A stretch of DNA of 64,000 nucleotides from Gordonia alkanivorans NBRC 16433 (GTDB taxonomy: Bacteria > Actinomycetota > Actinomycetes > Mycobacteriales > Mycobacteriaceae): the NCBI RefSeq assembly GCF_000225505.1, contig NZ_BACI01000016.1, positions 95,131 to 159,130 of the forward strand, read 5' to 3'. This document shows positions 43,311 through 51,997 of this stretch, piece by piece (position 1 is the stretch's first letter; each line of letters opens with the position of its first letter). Under the pieces are notes generated by a model, which worked only from the letters and a program-made list of their open reading frames with translations, made no database searches and had not been told where the DNA came from. The position numbers were made by a program, and so were the translations under genes.

Positions 43311-45215
43311 TCAGCGCACCGGTACCGGTGCCGCAGCACCGACCAGGGCGACGATGTGGAGTCCGCCCGGGTTGGTCTGGAGCGGGACCTCTTTCCAGTT
43401 GTTGGTGGTCCAGACATTGCCCGCGGGGTCGACGATGATGCCGGTGCTGCGCGCGAGCCCGTCGAAGAAGTAACCGGTCACGTCCGGGGAGATGGCGTCG
43501 CCGGTGCTTTTGCCGGGCGGGCAGGTGGCGGCGTTCGCGCCGCAGAACTTCGAGACGCGCTTGCCGGCGAAATTGCCGACCCAGACATTGCCGTCGCCGT
43601 CGGTGGTGATGCCCCACGGGATCGTGATGCCACCGCCGCGCAGCGGCCCGACGAGGGTCTTGCCCGTCGGGCCCAGAGCGGACACGGAACCGAACGATCC
43701 TGTGCCGGTGGGACGGTCGGGACACGGCAGCGTGATGGCCCCGGAGTTCGCGATCCACACGTTGCCGCGGGCATCGGTGGCCAGGCCCAGCGGATTGTCG
43801 ACGTGGGGTCCGGTGATCGGGGTTCGCAACGGTCGTCCGGAGCGGTCCAGCATCGCGATCGAGCTGCTCTGTAGGCCGCTGACGAAGAGGGCCCGGCCGT
43901 TGTCGACGAGATGGAAGGGCTGCTTCACGCCGACCTTGATGCTGCGGGCGCGGCTCGGGTCGCCGTCGGGGAAGACGGTCAGTGAGTTGGTGGCGCAGTT
44001 GGTGGTCCACACCGATCCGGTGCGGTCGGTGGTCATGCCCTGCGGCCAGCTGATCGATCCCTGCGTGAAACCGGCGGGCGGAGAGAGAACTTCACCCTGC
44101 GCGCTGAACTTCGACAGCGAGTTGTGTGGCGGCTGGCGGTCGGCGGGGCAGCCCGGTTCCGGTGCGGCGAAGCCGTAGTTGCTCACCCAGATGTCGCCGG
44201 AGTGGTCCCGGGTGATGCCGTAACCGGCGCCGCTGAGGCCGCCGCCGGTGATCGGGCGTCCGCCGACGAGTTTTCCGTCGGGCCCGAAACGGAACAGGTA
44301 CTTGCTGCCGCACACCGCAGTTCGCGGGTCGGCGTTGTACTCGTAGTTCGCGTTGACCCAGATGTCGCCGCCCTCGCCGATGACGAAGTTGCCCGGGCCG
44401 GCGAGAAGTCCACCGCCACCGTCGAATCGGAGGGCCAGCGTCCAGGCGGCGGGCGGAAGCGGAAGTGCCCCGGCGCGAGCGGGTCTCCGCAGTGCGACCC
44501 CGAACAGTCCGGCGGGGTTGTGTTCCGGGCTTCTCGCCATGTTCGCCATCGCCTCGACCATGTTCGACGGCCGGCCGCTCAGCGGGGTCGTCGTCGCGGA
44601 CCGCAGAGCAGCGCAACCCTCGGGTGACGAGGTGCAGGCGGCGAGCGCATTGGACAGCGAGAGGAACGCGGCCTGGGTCGACGTCTGTGCACCGTTCGGT
44701 GCTGAGGCGAGGGTGGAACCGATCCGGCCGCTGGTCGGATCGGCGAGGTTGCCCGCCATCGACGCCGCGTTGCGCACGCCCGGTGCCAGGCCGCTGATGC
44801 GAGTGCCGTCGACGAACTGTGCCATCGCGTAACCCGTTGCCACGGTGGTCAGCTCGTTCACGGTCAGGCGGGAGGGCAGGGTCGGGGAGATCGTGGCGAG
44901 GGCGGTGAAGGAGTTCGGTTGTCCCGCCGGGGTGGCGGTCACGTAGAAGGCGTCGTCCGTGCCGGGCTGTGCGGTGGGTCGGAGAGTGAAACGACCGGAC
45001 CGATCCGACCGCGCGACACCGGCGCTGCGCACCGGCGACGAATCCGTCCCGGTGATCCAGGCGCGCACCTCCCACGCCCGTGCCGGACCGTCGGCGACCA
45101 CGGTGCCGGCCACATCACCGGGTGCAGCTGACGCATCCGAGACGCCGACGATGCACAACGAGGCGATCGCACCCATCGTCGCCAGTAGGGTGACCGGAAT
45201 TCTTGGAAGTCGCAC
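43311..45215 (-). CDS. Secreted beta-propeller (NHL/streptogramin-lyase-like) protein
   Basis: A 634-residue exported protein. The start GTG at 45215 is preceded by GAGGAG at a 5-base spacing and gives the signal peptide RLPRIPVTLLATMGAIASLC then IVGVSDASAAPG. Residues ~35-105 look like a carboxypeptidase-regulatory-like beta domain. The C-terminal ~350 residues contain repeated propeller-like units such as GDIWVSNYGF, GSVWTTNCATNSL, GNVWIANSGAI, GNVWVGNFAGKR and GNVWTTNNWKE. These repeats fit a Vgb/SMP-30-type propeller, but catalytic activity cannot be assumed. The frame open to 45644 is not used. Confidence 0.75.
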   Translation of the reverse strand: MRLPRIPVTLLATMGAIASLCIVGVSDASAAPGDVAGTVVADGPARAWEVRAWITGTDSSPVRSAGVARSDRSGRFTLRPTAQPGTDDAFYVTATPAGQPNSFTALATISPTLPSRLTVNELTTVATGYAMAQFVDGTRISGLAPGVRNAASMAGNLADPTSGRIGSTLASAPNGAQTSTQAAFLSLSNALAACTSSPEGCAALRSATTTPLSGRPSNMVEAMANMARSPEHNPAGLFGVALRRPARAGALPLPPAAWTLALRFDGGGGLLAGPGNFVIGEGGDIWVNANYEYNADPRTAVCGSKYLFRFGPDGKLVGGRPITGGGLSGAGYGITRDHSGDIWVSNYGFAAPEPGCPADRQPPHNSLSKFSAQGEVLSPPAGFTQGSISWPQGMTTDRTGSVWTTNCATNSLTVFPDGDPSRARSIKVGVKQPFHLVDNGRALFVSGLQSSSIAMLDRSGRPLRTPITGPHVDNPLGLATDARGNVWIANSGAITLPCPDRPTGTGSFGSVSALGPTGKTLVGPLRGGGITIPWGITTDGDGNVWVGNFAGKRVSKFCGANAATCPPGKSTGDAISPDVTGYFFDGLARSTGIIVDPAGNVWTTNNWKEVPLQTNPGGLHIVALVGAAAPVPVR

Positions 45216-45510
45216 GGGAACTCCTCGCAGCACGCGCTGACCCGCCGAGGTCGCGAGCCGGGAACGTTCCGGAGCGTACCGAGGATCGGTGGCCCGGCGG
45301 TGCGTCGTCGTGCAGGGTTCCCGGACGCCCCAACCATTCGGACTGGTAACGGCCCTCGCGTACTGCGGACGTAGTAGACGATCCATACCGCGTATGTCGC
45401 ATTTGCCGCGATTGCGGCTAGGGGGACCGTAGGAGACGGAGATGGAGACGGATCGCCGCGGGTGATCAGACCACAGGTGCGTAGCCCTGATCAGCGGTAA
45501 TCTGCTGCGC

Positions 45511-46800
45511 GTGGACCTCGACGAACGGTGGGTGCGATTCGCCCGTCGTCGTCCGCTCATCTCGTCGGTGGTCGTCGCCGGGCTGGTCGCCGTCGGCACG
45601 GTGCTGGCGTTGCGGGTGGTCCAGCGGGGCGGCCCGGGTGACACGAGTCTCGAGGCGGCGTTGCTGGGCGTCGCGGCGTCGGCGTTCCTGGTGGCGAAGA
45701 ATCGCGCGCCACTGGTGTCGGTGGCGGGAACGACCGCCGGAGCGGTGATCTACATCGTGGCGACCGGCTCGTTCAACTCGGCGATGAGCCTGCCTCCGGC
45801 AATCGCGTTGTACACCATCGCCTCCCGATATCCGATGCGTCGGGCGATGACCGTGACCGCGGCCGCAGCCGGTGCGCTCCTCGCGGCATCGTTCATCTGG
45901 GGTGACGACTGGTTACCGGTCGAACGGATCGGCGCCGTCGGCTGGCTGTTCCTCGGCATGTGCGTCGGGGCGCTGGGTCGTGCTCGCAACGGGTACCTCG
46001 AGGCCATGAAGGCACGCGCGGAGGCGGCCGAGTCACAGCGGGAGGTGGAGGCCGCGCAGGCCGTGCTCGCCGAGCGGATGCGTATCGCCCGCGACATCCA
46101 CGACGCGGTCGCGCACCATCTGACCGCCATCAACCTGCAGATCGGAACCGCGCGGCGACTCGTGCACGCCCGCCCGGAGGTGGCCGAACAGATGCTCGCG
46201 CAGATGCACGACATCGCCGGTGCCGCGCTGAGCGAGGTCAAGGCGACGGTGGGGATGCTCCGTCGGGATTCGCTGACGGTCCCCGAGCCGGGTGCCGGGA
46301 TGTCGAGCATGCCGGGCATGGTCGAGGTGTACCGCAATGCCGGAGCGTCGGTCGTGGTGACCGTGTCGGGCGAGGAGCGGCCGCTGCCCGACGACGTGGA
46401 TCAGGTCGCCTACCGGGTGATCCAGGAGTCGCTCACCAACGCGGTCCGCCACGCGCCCGGGACGCCGGTCGCGGTGCGCTGCCGATACGACGACGATGCC
46501 GTCGCGATCGTCGTCGAGAATCGGTTGCGCCCCGACGACGCCCGTGCAGGCGAGGGGGGTCGGGACGCCCGTGACCTGCCCGGGCTCGGGATGATCGGCA
46601 TGCGTGAACGGGTCGTCGCGGTCGGTGGGACGCTCGACGTGCGGTGGGTGGACGACCTGTTCGTCGTCGACGCCGCCCTGCCGGCCGGTGGTGGATCGGC
46701 TGATCGCGAGGCCACCGTGAGAGGAGATGTCGATGACCATCCGGATCGTCCTGGCCGACGATCAGGGTCTGTTCCGCAGCACCCTGCGCCTACTCGTTGA
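45511..46800 (+). CDS. NarL-type sensor histidine kinase
   Basis: A 429-residue two-component kinase. The N-terminal half has about five hydrophobic segments without a large sensor loop. The HisKA_3 dimerisation box carries the phospho-acceptor His197 in RIARDIHDAVAHHL; the HATPase domain shows YRVIQESLTNAVRHAPG and GLGMIGMRERV. The start is GTG at 45511. The C-terminus overlaps the response-regulator gene by 68 bp, encoding a tail rich in Arg and Pro that is not part of the kinase fold. The pair should act together. Confidence 0.9.
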   Translation: MDLDERWVRFARRRPLISSVVVAGLVAVGTVLALRVVQRGGPGDTSLEAALLGVAASAFLVAKNRAPLVSVAGTTAGAVIYIVATGSFNSAMSLPPAIALYTIASRYPMRRAMTVTAAAAGALLAASFIWGDDWLPVERIGAVGWLFLGMCVGALGRARNGYLEAMKARAEAAESQREVEAAQAVLAERMRIARDIHDAVAHHLTAINLQIGTARRLVHARPEVAEQMLAQMHDIAGAALSEVKATVGMLRRDSLTVPEPGAGMSSMPGMVEVYRNAGASVVVTVSGEERPLPDDVDQVAYRVIQESLTNAVRHAPGTPVAVRCRYDDDAVAIVVENRLRPDDARAGEGGRDARDLPGLGMIGMRERVVAVGGTLDVRWVDDLFVVDAALPAGGGSADREATVRGDVDDHPDRPGRRSGSVPQHPAPTR

Positions 46801-47413
46801 CACCGAACCCGACCTCGAGGTCGTCGCCGAGGCGACCAACGGCGGCGAGGCCGTTCGTGCGGCCCGACGCTTCCACCCGGATGTCGTGGTCGCCGACATA
46901 CAGATGCCCGGCATCGACGGCATCGCGGCCACCCGCTCGATCACCTCGGACCCGCTGCTTCGCGGGACCCGGGTGATGGTGCTGACCACCTTCGAATACG
47001 ACGACAACGTCGCCGCCGCATTACGCGCGGGCGCAAGCGGTTTCATCGGCAAGGACGCCTCACCGCAGGAGCTCCTGGACGCGATACGCGCGGTGGCGCA
47101 GGGTGACACGCTGATGTCTCCCACCGCCACCCAGATGCTGGTGAGCCACTTCCTGTCTCGCCCGGCGGCCGGATCGGCCGCGGAGTCCGCGGTCGTCGGG
47201 ACGTTGACCCCGCGCGAGCGGGAGGTGGTGGTGCTGGTGGCCGAGGGATTCGGCAACGCGGAGATCGCCGACCGCCTGCAGATCAGCGTGTTGACCGCGA
47301 AAACCCATGTGAACAGGTCGATGACGAAGTTCGGCGCGCGGGATCGGGCGCAGTTGGTGGTGGCGGCATACGAGTGCGGACTCGTGGTGCCGGGGCGACG
47401 CTCGGTGCGATGA
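46733..47413 (+). CDS. NarL/LuxR-type response regulator
   Basis: A 226-residue regulator with a receiver domain (TIRIVLADDQGLFRSTL) and phospho-acceptor Asp55 in VVVADIQMPG, and a LuxR HTH (LTPREREVVVLVAEGFGNAE, then IADRLQISVLTAKTHVN). The ATG at 46733 is chosen over 46727 because GAGGAG at 46721-46726 sits six bases upstream of it. It lies inside the 3' end of the kinase gene, so translation is likely coupled. Target genes are unknown. Confidence 0.92.
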   Translation: MTIRIVLADDQGLFRSTLRLLVDTEPDLEVVAEATNGGEAVRAARRFHPDVVVADIQMPGIDGIAATRSITSDPLLRGTRVMVLTTFEYDDNVAAALRAGASGFIGKDASPQELLDAIRAVAQGDTLMSPTATQMLVSHFLSRPAAGSAAESAVVGTLTPREREVVVLVAEGFGNAEIADRLQISVLTAKTHVNRSMTKFGARDRAQLVVAAYECGLVVPGRRSVR

Positions 47414-47433
47414 CCGGGGCGGGAATCCGCCGG

Positions 47434-47835
47434 TCAGTTGTCGGCGTTCTCGGCTTCCTCGCGGTCCCGACGACGGTCCTCGTGGAGTGACTTGACGCGT
47501 CGTTCCTCGCGGCGGACCTCCACCTGCGTGGCGCGTTCGGCGGCGAGCCACTCGGGCATCTCGGCGAGCAGGTCGTTGATCTGTGCGGTGGTCAGCGCCT
47601 CGGCGATCCCGTTGCGGACCAGGGCGGAGTTGGAGACACCGAGCTTGGCCGCGACCAGGTTCTTCGGGTGCGGTCCCTCGGCCCGGAGGGTCTTCAGCCA
47701 CTCCGGCGGGTCGGCCTGCAGGGCGGCGAGCTCGGCGCGTGTGATGGAACCCTCGCGGAACTCCGCGGGGGTCGCCGGCAGGTACACGTCCAGCTTCTTG
47801 GCGGCGGTGGCCGGCTTCATCGACTGCGAACTCAT
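47434..47835 (-). CDS. DUF5997-like protein
   Basis: A 133-residue actinobacterial protein with KPATAAKKLDVYLPATPAEF near its start, HPKNLVAAKLGVSNSALVRN and a long charged coiled-coil-like C-terminus (RREERRVKSLHEDRRRDREE). The VAAKLGVSNSALVRNGIAE part looks like a small HTH. It resembles the DUF5997 family, often found divergent from a LysR substrate-domain protein as here. Function unknown. The start at 47835 is 33 bp from the divergent gene's GTG. Confidence 0.65.
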   Translation of the reverse strand: MSSQSMKPATAAKKLDVYLPATPAEFREGSITRAELAALQADPPEWLKTLRAEGPHPKNLVAAKLGVSNSALVRNGIAEALTTAQINDLLAEMPEWLAAERATQVEVRREERRVKSLHEDRRRDREEAENADN

Positions 47836-47867
47836 TCCCCCAGGGTATCGGGCGGTAGCCTTTGGTC

Positions 47868-48644
47868 GTGAGCACACCCGACCGGGCAGGCGATTCTGGG
47901 GCTTCGACGTTCCGACTGGCATACGTCCCCGGCGTGACCCCCGGCAAGTGGGTCCGCATCTGGGAGGAACGGCAACCCGACGTCCCGCTGGAGCTCGTGG
48001 CCCTCGAGGTCGCCGAGTGTGCGGGGGCCATCGCCCAGGGAAGTGTGCAGATGGCGATCACCCGTCTGCCCGACGCTCTGCGGCACGGCGATGCCGGGCC
48101 ACACCACACGATCGAACTGTACGAGGAGACCACTGTCGTCGTGGTTCCCAAGGATCATGTGCTCACCGCGGGTGACGAACTGACCCTCGCCGACCTCGCC
48201 GACGAACAGATCCTGTGGCCGCTCGACGAGCCGGCGACAGGCTTTGACGATCCAGCCGGCCGTCCCGGCACCGCCGTCGAGCACCGTCCGGAAACGACCG
48301 GCGACGCAATCGAACTCGTGGCCGCCGGCATCGGTGCCCTTCTCGTGCCTCAGTCATTGGCGCGGCTACATCACCGCAAAGACCTCGTCTACCGCCCGGT
48401 GACCGACGCTCCGACCGGCACCGTCGGTCTGTTGTGGCCGGCCCCGACCACCGAGCTGGCCGAGGAGTTCATCGGAATCGTCCGCGGCCGCAAGGCGACG
48501 TCGTCGCGTGGACACTCCGAGCCGGTGCCGAAACGGTCGGCCAAGGAGAAGGCCGCCGCGAAGCGGGCCGCGCGAGAGGCCGCGGGCAAGGTCCCGGGAA
48601 AGAGTGGCCGAAAAAAGCCCGGGGTGCGTCCGAAGCGACGGTGA
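47868..48644 (+). CDS. LysR substrate-binding-domain protein without HTH
   Basis: A 258-residue protein that begins directly with a LysR-type effector domain (TFRLAYVPGVTPGKWVRIWE, then AITRLPDALRHGD and VVVPKDHVLTAGDELTLADL) but has no N-terminal HTH. The last ~50 residues are a Lys/Arg-rich tail (KRSAKEKAAAKRAAREAAGK), which might bind nucleic acid. It is divergent from the DUF5997-like gene, a recurrent pair in actinobacteria. Starts at GTG 47868 or TTG 47862 are both possible. Confidence 0.7.
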   Translation: MSTPDRAGDSGASTFRLAYVPGVTPGKWVRIWEERQPDVPLELVALEVAECAGAIAQGSVQMAITRLPDALRHGDAGPHHTIELYEETTVVVVPKDHVLTAGDELTLADLADEQILWPLDEPATGFDDPAGRPGTAVEHRPETTGDAIELVAAGIGALLVPQSLARLHHRKDLVYRPVTDAPTGTVGLLWPAPTTELAEEFIGIVRGRKATSSRGHSEPVPKRSAKEKAAAKRAAREAAGKVPGKSGRKKPGVRPKRR

Positions 48645-48659
48645 CGTCGGCCGGAAGGC

Positions 48660-49322
48660 TCAGGCGGCGCGCCACTCCGGGGTGCGTTCCGGCGAGGCTT
48701 CCTTGAGTGCCGCGAGCGTGTCGTCGACGCCGAAGTCCTTGCCGTACACGGGTGTTCCGGGCTGTTGACGCCACGACTCGGCGAGCGGTCCGGCGTCGAC
48801 CGGGTCGAAACCGAGCTCGTCGACGATGCTGAACACGATCGTCTTGCCGTCCGCGTCGTCACCGGCGATCGGCAACGCGATCCGACCCTCGGCGCCGTCC
48901 GGAAGACCCTTCTTGAGCAGGTGCTTCCAATAGATTCCGTTGAACACCTTGTACACCGGCACACCGAGCTGCTCGGACACCCACACGCTTTCCGGTGTGC
49001 CGTTCTCGATGGCCGCGATCTTCCCGTCACGCTGCTGCGGGTAGTAGTTGTTGGTCTCGATCACCGGGGCACCCGGCTTACGAGCGTCGAGGATGCCCGG
49101 GGCCAGGTCAGGCGTGTTCTTCTGCGGGATGGACACGATGACGAGGTCGGCGTCCCGGGCCGCGTCCTTCGCCCATACCGCCGTTGCGCCGGTTTCTTCT
49201 GCCAGGTCTGAAAGCGTCTCGGGCGCGCGCGAATTCGACACGCGAACGTCATGTCCCAGTTCGGTGAGTCGACGAGTCAGCGTTCCGCCGATGAATCCTG
49301 CTCCGATGATCCCGATCTTCAT
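48660..49322 (-). CDS. NADP-binding F420 reductase-like protein
   Basis: A 220-residue Rossmann-fold protein: KIGIIGAGFIGGTLTRRLTE is the dinucleotide-binding GxGxxG loop with VSNSR (a Ser/Arg pair for NADP phosphate), followed by DADLVIVSIPQKN. The fold resembles NADPH:F420 oxidoreductase (Fno) and related 6-phosphogluconate-dehydrogenase-like proteins. With fgd at the left end of the window, F420 chemistry is plausible, but the exact reaction is not shown by sequence. Confidence 0.75.
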   Translation of the reverse strand: MKIGIIGAGFIGGTLTRRLTELGHDVRVSNSRAPETLSDLAEETGATAVWAKDAARDADLVIVSIPQKNTPDLAPGILDARKPGAPVIETNNYYPQQRDGKIAAIENGTPESVWVSEQLGVPVYKVFNGIYWKHLLKKGLPDGAEGRIALPIAGDDADGKTIVFSIVDELGFDPVDAGPLAESWRQQPGTPVYGKDFGVDDTLAALKEASPERTPEWRAA

Positions 49323-49444
49323 GCTGTACCTCTTCCGACGATGTCGTTGACTCTTCGCGCAACGGTGGTCGGGGTGGGGGCATTCCCCGGGCCGGGTTTA
49401 TGTGATCTGGGGATCAGAAAGTGCCTGGGCCGTGCGGCGCGACG

Positions 49445-49478
49445 GGGCGGCCTTTCGCATCTCTGCGAAAGGCCGCCC
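49445..49478 (-). terminator. Terminator hairpin after the symporter gene
   Basis: GGGCGGCCTTTCGCA (49445-49459), a 4-nt TCTC loop and its exact reverse complement (49464-49478) form a 15-bp stem, 14 bases past the end of the symporter gene on its strand. It is the likely terminator for the symporter operon. Confidence 0.75.
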
Positions 49479-49491
49479 GGTCGCGTGGTGG

Positions 49492-50955
49492 TCACACTGT
49501 GGAAGCCACCGGCTGTTCAGCAGTGGTGGGCTCGGTGGCTGTCGCTTCCACCCGTCGACCGTCCCACCAGGATCCGACCACCATCGCGATGATCGCGCAC
49601 ACCAGCGTGGGGACGATGCCGTGGAGTTCGATCACCCCCTGCTTGCGCAGGACCTCGAACACGATCAGCACGATCACGCCGACAACCATCGACGCCACCG
49701 CACCGGTCTTCGATGCCCCCTGCCAGAGCAGTCCGATGAACAGCGGCACGAACAGGCCTGCGGCGAGGAGTGAGACCGCGTACGAGGCGAACGTGAGGAT
49801 CAGCGGTAGCGGGCTGAACGACATGAACGTGGCGGTGGCCACCGCCAGTGCACCGATGACGCCGGTCGAGATTCGCGAGAGCTTCAACGCTGTCGCGTCG
49901 TCCGCGGTCTTGCGCAGCGTGCACACGATGTCGCGACCGAAGTACACACCCATCACGTGGAGAAGTGAGTCGGTCGTCGACATCACCGCGGAGATCAGAC
50001 CTGTCAGCGCAATAGCCGCGATGATGGTGCCGCCGTGGGTGAGCAGGAATGACGGCAGTGCCGAGTCGCCCGTCATGGACGGGTCGATGATCGCGATGCC
50101 GATACCGATGACGAGGATGGGTGCGTTCACGAGCCAGAAGGAGATCGCCGATCCCCAGCCGAGCACGAGTCGGGTGGTCCGGACATCCGGGCAGGACAGG
50201 ATGCGCTGCAGATAGTTCGGCATGCACGCGACGCCGAGTCCCCACGAGAGGCCCCAACCGAAGGCGAGCATCCAGGTCGGCACCGGGCCGCCGAGGAACT
50301 GCGACAACCCGGGGCCATCGCTCCAACTCAGGCCGTCGCTTCCGACTTTGGTGATGACCAGGACGAGCGTGATCAGAACCGCCGCCACGAGTACCACGAG
50401 TTGGTAGGCGTCGGTGCGGGCGACTGCTTGCATACCACCGGTGAGGGTGTACAGCACGAAGATGGTGCCGACCACCAGGATCACCGCCCACACCTCGAAG
50501 CCGATCGTGGTGGAGAGCAGGATGCCGACCGCGAAGAGCTGAGCGATGAGGTAGACGAAGTAGGCGATCACGATGGTGCCTGCGGAAGTGACGCGAACTG
50601 AGCTGTCGCCGTAGCGTTTTCCCAGGAGTTCGGGAACGCTCTCCGAGGTGCGGCCGGCCCGGTGAACGCGACTGGACATGAGGACGAGGAACAACAGTCC
50701 GCAGCCGAGGCCGAGGAATGTGTACGGGACGAGGGCGAGGCCCATGCCGTTCGCGGAGCCGACCAGACCGATCACCGTCAGGGCCGAAACGTATGTGGCG
50801 GTGAAGGTCATCGTGCCCAGTACCGGACCCATGTTGCGTCCGGCGACACTGTAATCCGACGACGTGGTGATCTTCTTGTTGCTGCGGAGCCCCACGATGA
50901 GGATCAGAACGAAGTAGATCGCGACCAGAATGGTGAAGGCTGTCTGCAGACTCAC
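49492..50955 (-). CDS. Sodium:solute symporter (SSS family)
   Basis: A 487-residue membrane protein of the sodium:solute symporter family with about thirteen helices. The N-terminus AFTILVAIYFVLILIVGLRS, the SDYSVAGRNMGPVLGTMTFT segment and GLISAVMSTTDSLLHVMGVY, which matches the conserved GxxxAxxSTxDSLL signature, fix the family. Cargo (a carboxylate, amino acid or other solute) cannot be told. The GTG start at 50955 overlaps the stop of the 43-residue upstream gene (GTGA). Confidence 0.9.
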   Translation of the reverse strand: MSLQTAFTILVAIYFVLILIVGLRSNKKITTSSDYSVAGRNMGPVLGTMTFTATYVSALTVIGLVGSANGMGLALVPYTFLGLGCGLLFLVLMSSRVHRAGRTSESVPELLGKRYGDSSVRVTSAGTIVIAYFVYLIAQLFAVGILLSTTIGFEVWAVILVVGTIFVLYTLTGGMQAVARTDAYQLVVLVAAVLITLVLVITKVGSDGLSWSDGPGLSQFLGGPVPTWMLAFGWGLSWGLGVACMPNYLQRILSCPDVRTTRLVLGWGSAISFWLVNAPILVIGIGIAIIDPSMTGDSALPSFLLTHGGTIIAAIALTGLISAVMSTTDSLLHVMGVYFGRDIVCTLRKTADDATALKLSRISTGVIGALAVATATFMSFSPLPLILTFASYAVSLLAAGLFVPLFIGLLWQGASKTGAVASMVVGVIVLIVFEVLRKQGVIELHGIVPTLVCAIIAMVVGSWWDGRRVEATATEPTTAEQPVASTV

Positions 50956-51083
50956 TGGTCGACACCCTTCGCCTTGACCCGGTCGCGCCAGTTGAGGATG
51001 AGCGCTGCCGCCAGCGGCGCACCGCCGCCGAGCACCATCACGGCGATCGAAGCGGCGACTGCAGGAACGGATACTGAATCCAT
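50952..51083 (-). CDS. Small membrane protein, likely symporter subunit
   Basis: A 43-residue protein: MDSVSVPAVAASIAVMVLGG, then GAPLAAALILNWRDRVKAKG and VDQ. It has one hydrophobic segment and a basic C-terminus. A GGAGG-like stretch (complement of CCTCC/GGCC near 51086-51092) precedes the ATG, and its stop overlaps the symporter start, so it is translated with it. Small single-span partners are known for some sodium symporters (for example MetS with MetP in Corynebacterium), so a subunit role is plausible. The gene was found by reading the sequence directly and is below usual gene-calling size. Confidence 0.65.
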   Translation of the reverse strand: MDSVSVPAVAASIAVMVLGGGAPLAAALILNWRDRVKAKGVDQ

Positions 51084-51114
51084 CCGGAGGCCTTCTTCCT
51101 AGATGTTGGGATGA

Positions 51115-51286
51115 TTGTGTACACGTGCAGATTTATGCAAGGGAGGATTCCCAGCTGGCGACTTCGCAATTCAACGCTAAGCCGTACGGGGAAGCCCGGT
51201 TTCACGAGGTGTGAGCATAGTTAGCTTATGTAACGGTCATGTGACGCGCAACACTCTGACGAGTTAACCGTAGCGGGTTGTATACA
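51115..51286. promoter_or_regulatory. Two GntR/FadR-like operator palindromes
   Basis: GTGTACAC (51117-51124, within TTGTGTACACG) and TGTATACA (51279-51286, within TTGTATACA) are perfect 8-bp palindromes with the TTGTNTACA form often bound by GntR-family repressors. The first is about 35 bp upstream of the small symporter-subunit gene. They are candidates for control of the symporter operon; no cognate regulator gene is in the window. Confidence 0.4.
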
Positions 51287-51440
51287 TTCCTGCAACGGTT
51301 GGAGGCGATTCGCCAAGCGGTCCAACGGTGTTCCAATGAACGGGAACGGCGAGAGATTCAGAACGGCGGCGTGCTGGACTGTTGGACTGTTGGGGTGTTG
51401 TGCCGCGTCTAGTGCGCGCGGAGCGGGTCGACGTGATGGC

Positions 51441-51470
51441 GGAGCCGATGACGGGAGTCGAACCCGCGTA
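51441..51470 (-). other. Degenerate tRNA-Gly 3' end, possible old att site
   Basis: On the minus strand, GTTCGACTCCCG with the acceptor strand CATCGGCTCC copies the T-arm and 3' acceptor of tRNA-Gly, differing from the copy at 51834-51878 by one base in the T-loop and by lacking CCA. Upstream sequence does not fold into a tRNA anticodon arm with a normal loop, so this is not a gene. It may be the scar of an earlier integration or the outer end of a tandem element. It creates misleading ORFs of the 'GADDGSRTR' type. Confidence 0.6.
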
Positions 51471-51591
51471 ATCGGTTTCGGTAGTCGAAACTCAGACCCA
51501 AAGGGCGCCAGTGGGATTCACTGAGAATGCTCCATGACCTGAACCGATAGTCCGACGAGCGCCAACGGGAAACAGCGGAACTCGGGGGCCG

Positions 51592-51807
51592 ATGTGGCCC
51601 GGCAACCGCCGCAATAACTCAGATCACGAAAGAAATGATCGACGCGGAGCTGGCCGGCCTGGACTACAAGCGTTCCGCTGGCACCGTCACCTCGAGAACG
51701 GACTCACTGCGTGGGGAGTGTTCTGCGCAGTGTTCGCGGCGAACCTGGCGACCGGAGTAGTGGCCGGCATCGTGACGTGGCTCGTCTTCGTTCTGGGGAG
51801 TTGGTAG
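51592..51807 (+). pseudogene. Frameshifted small membrane-protein gene
   Basis: Two frames appear to carry parts of one small protein. In one frame, TQITKEMIDAELAGLDYKR reads well up to about 51672; in the other, RWHRHLENGLTAWGVFCAVF then AANLATGVVAGIVTWLVFVL ends at 51807 with one or two membrane helices. A single-base shift near 51670 would join them. It lies between the two tRNA-Gly fragments, so it may be a remnant of an older element. This is inference; the second frame alone is an open frame from 51592. Confidence 0.4.
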
Positions 51808-51833
51808 GAACCGACTCTCGCCTGCGGTTTCCG

Positions 51834-51878
51834 TGGAGCCGATGACGGGAATCGAACCCGCGTATTCAGCTTGGGAAG
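51834..51878 (-). other. attL: 3' half of tRNA-Gly(CCC)
   Basis: On the minus strand the 45 bases run from the anticodon (CTTCCCAA) through the T-arm GGGTTCGATTCCCG to the acceptor and CCA end. They match the 3' half of tRNA-Gly(CCC); the 5' half is absent and unrelated sequence follows. A tRNA 3' copy at one end of an element with a tyrosine integrase is the classic attachment site. Because the tRNA reads leftward, the intact tRNA gene is expected at the far right end, at or beyond position 64000. Confidence 0.8.
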
Positions 51879-51997
51879 AATTTTCAGGGTCCGAACGTGG
51901 GTTCGAGTCGGTGCAGGTAGACGCCTCGCCGGGGTACACGTAACCGCTGGTCAGGTCTGGTAAACAGGCCGCTTTCGGCCCGCTTCGGGACGCCTCC

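Noticed and set aside
51336..51524. A 62-codon open frame containing GADDGSRTRVIGF.
   Set aside because: This string is the usual spurious translation of a tRNA T-arm read on the wrong strand; the tRNA-Gly remnant explains it.
51441..51540. Possible tmRNA or second tRNA gene.
   Set aside because: The T-arm and acceptor are tRNA-Gly-like, but no 5' acceptor strand or proper anticodon loop (no U33) can be found.
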